A DNA stretch of 5,847 nucleotides from Synechococcales cyanobacterium 340R_concoct_173_sub (lineage in GTDB: Bacteria; Cyanobacteriota; Cyanobacteriia; Leptolyngbyales; Leptolyngbyaceae), in assembly GCA_025354065.1 (NCBI GenBank), contig JANXNM010000301.1:1-5847 (forward strand). The letters run 5' to 3'. The position numbers were made by a program, and so were the translations under genes. Positions 5,371 through 5,847 of the stretch are shown in pieces (within the stretch, counting starts at the first letter, position 1; each line of letters starts with the position of its first letter). Below the pieces are notes generated by a model. That model was not told the origin of the DNA and made no database searches. It saw only the letters and a list, made by a program, of their open reading frames with translations.

Positions 5371-5847
5371 TTGCAGGTATCAAAGGATTTATTGATTAAT
5401 TCAGCATACAAAACCATAGCCGATCGTCTGATTGCAGAATCTGGCGATCATCGGAATACACGCTTTTATTATCTAGACGGAACGTTACAAATTATGTCCC
5501 CGCTATTCTACATGAAGGCAGTAATCGGTTTATTGAGCGCTTAATTTGTGCTGCAACGGAAGTATTAGATATGAATTGTCGTGTCGCCGGATCAGTAACT
5601 CTTCGAGAGAAGCCCAAAAAAGCTGGAGCCGAACCTGATTCATCGTTTTATATTCAGAATGAAAGTTTAGTTCGTCATTTGACTGAACTTGATCTTAACG
5701 TTGATTCACCACCGGATTTAGTCGTCGAGGTCGATATTACAAGTTCTTCCGATCGACGAATGCCCATCTATGCGAGGCTCGGTATTCCAGAACTGTGGCA
5801 ATACGATGGTCTGACCGTTCAGTATTATCTGCTCAAAAATGATGAGT
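5371..5847 (+). pseudogene. Uma2-family endonuclease-like protein, frameshifted, 3' partial
   Basis: Uma2 (formerly DUF820) proteins have a PD-(D/E)XK nuclease-like fold and are numerous in cyanobacteria; their role is unsettled. Here the first part reads ESGDHRNTRFYYLDGTLQIM and SPL in the frame of 5434, then hits a stop at TAA 5542-5544. The family pattern resumes at 5511 in another frame: HEGSNRFIERLI, AEPDSSFYIQNES (acidic EPD at 5631-5639), PPDLVVEVDITSSS (Glu 5727-5729, Asp 5733-5735) and IYARLGIPELWQYDG. Five bases (5506-5510) sit where three or six are expected, so one base is probably missing. No ATG opens the first frame. TTG 5371 or 5392 are the only plausible starts, and both lack a Shine-Dalgarno sequence, so the start may also be damaged. 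The frame continues past the window edge. A sequencing error is the alternative to real decay. Confidence 0.75.

Overview
The window comes from a cyanobacterium, most likely a filamentous or Leptolyngbya-type lineage. The core of the cyanobacterial HIP1 repeat, CGATCG, occurs about 34 times by hand count, including one full GCGATCGC at 4466-4473. The protein families point the same way: a membrane Ser/Thr kinase with an ARC6-type IMS domain, and a Uma2-family nuclease. All genes I can support lie on the + strand.

Positions 2-4516 hold four intact reading frames. The first is the 3' part of a transmembrane Ser/Thr protein kinase whose outer C-terminus looks like an IMS (ARC6-like) domain. The second is a membrane-anchored serine hydrolase of the class A beta-lactamase / D,D-peptidase fold. 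The third is a 433-residue membrane protein that starts with a degenerate FHA-like domain and is otherwise unrecognised. The fourth is a 130-residue helical protein only 32 bp downstream. The third and fourth look like an operon. The C-terminus of the third protein and the N-terminus of the fourth share a Gly/Asn-rich motif (11 of 15 identical residues). That arrangement recalls bacterial amyloid-signalling (BASS-like) gene pairs and is the most interesting signal here.

Positions 4517-5001 contain no convincing gene, only inverted repeats. After that come two decayed genes. One is a remnant of a histidine-type toxin or nuclease domain with three in-frame stops. The other is a Uma2 (PD-(D/E)XK-like) gene with an apparent one-base deletion near 5506-5510 that runs off the window end.

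A reasonable reading is a cell-envelope signalling neighbourhood (kinase, FHA-like protein, peptidoglycan-type hydrolase) next to an accessory zone where toxin and nuclease genes are being lost. The functional link between the kinase and the FHA-like protein is inferred from position only. The FHA-like domain lacks the residues normally needed to bind phosphothreonine.
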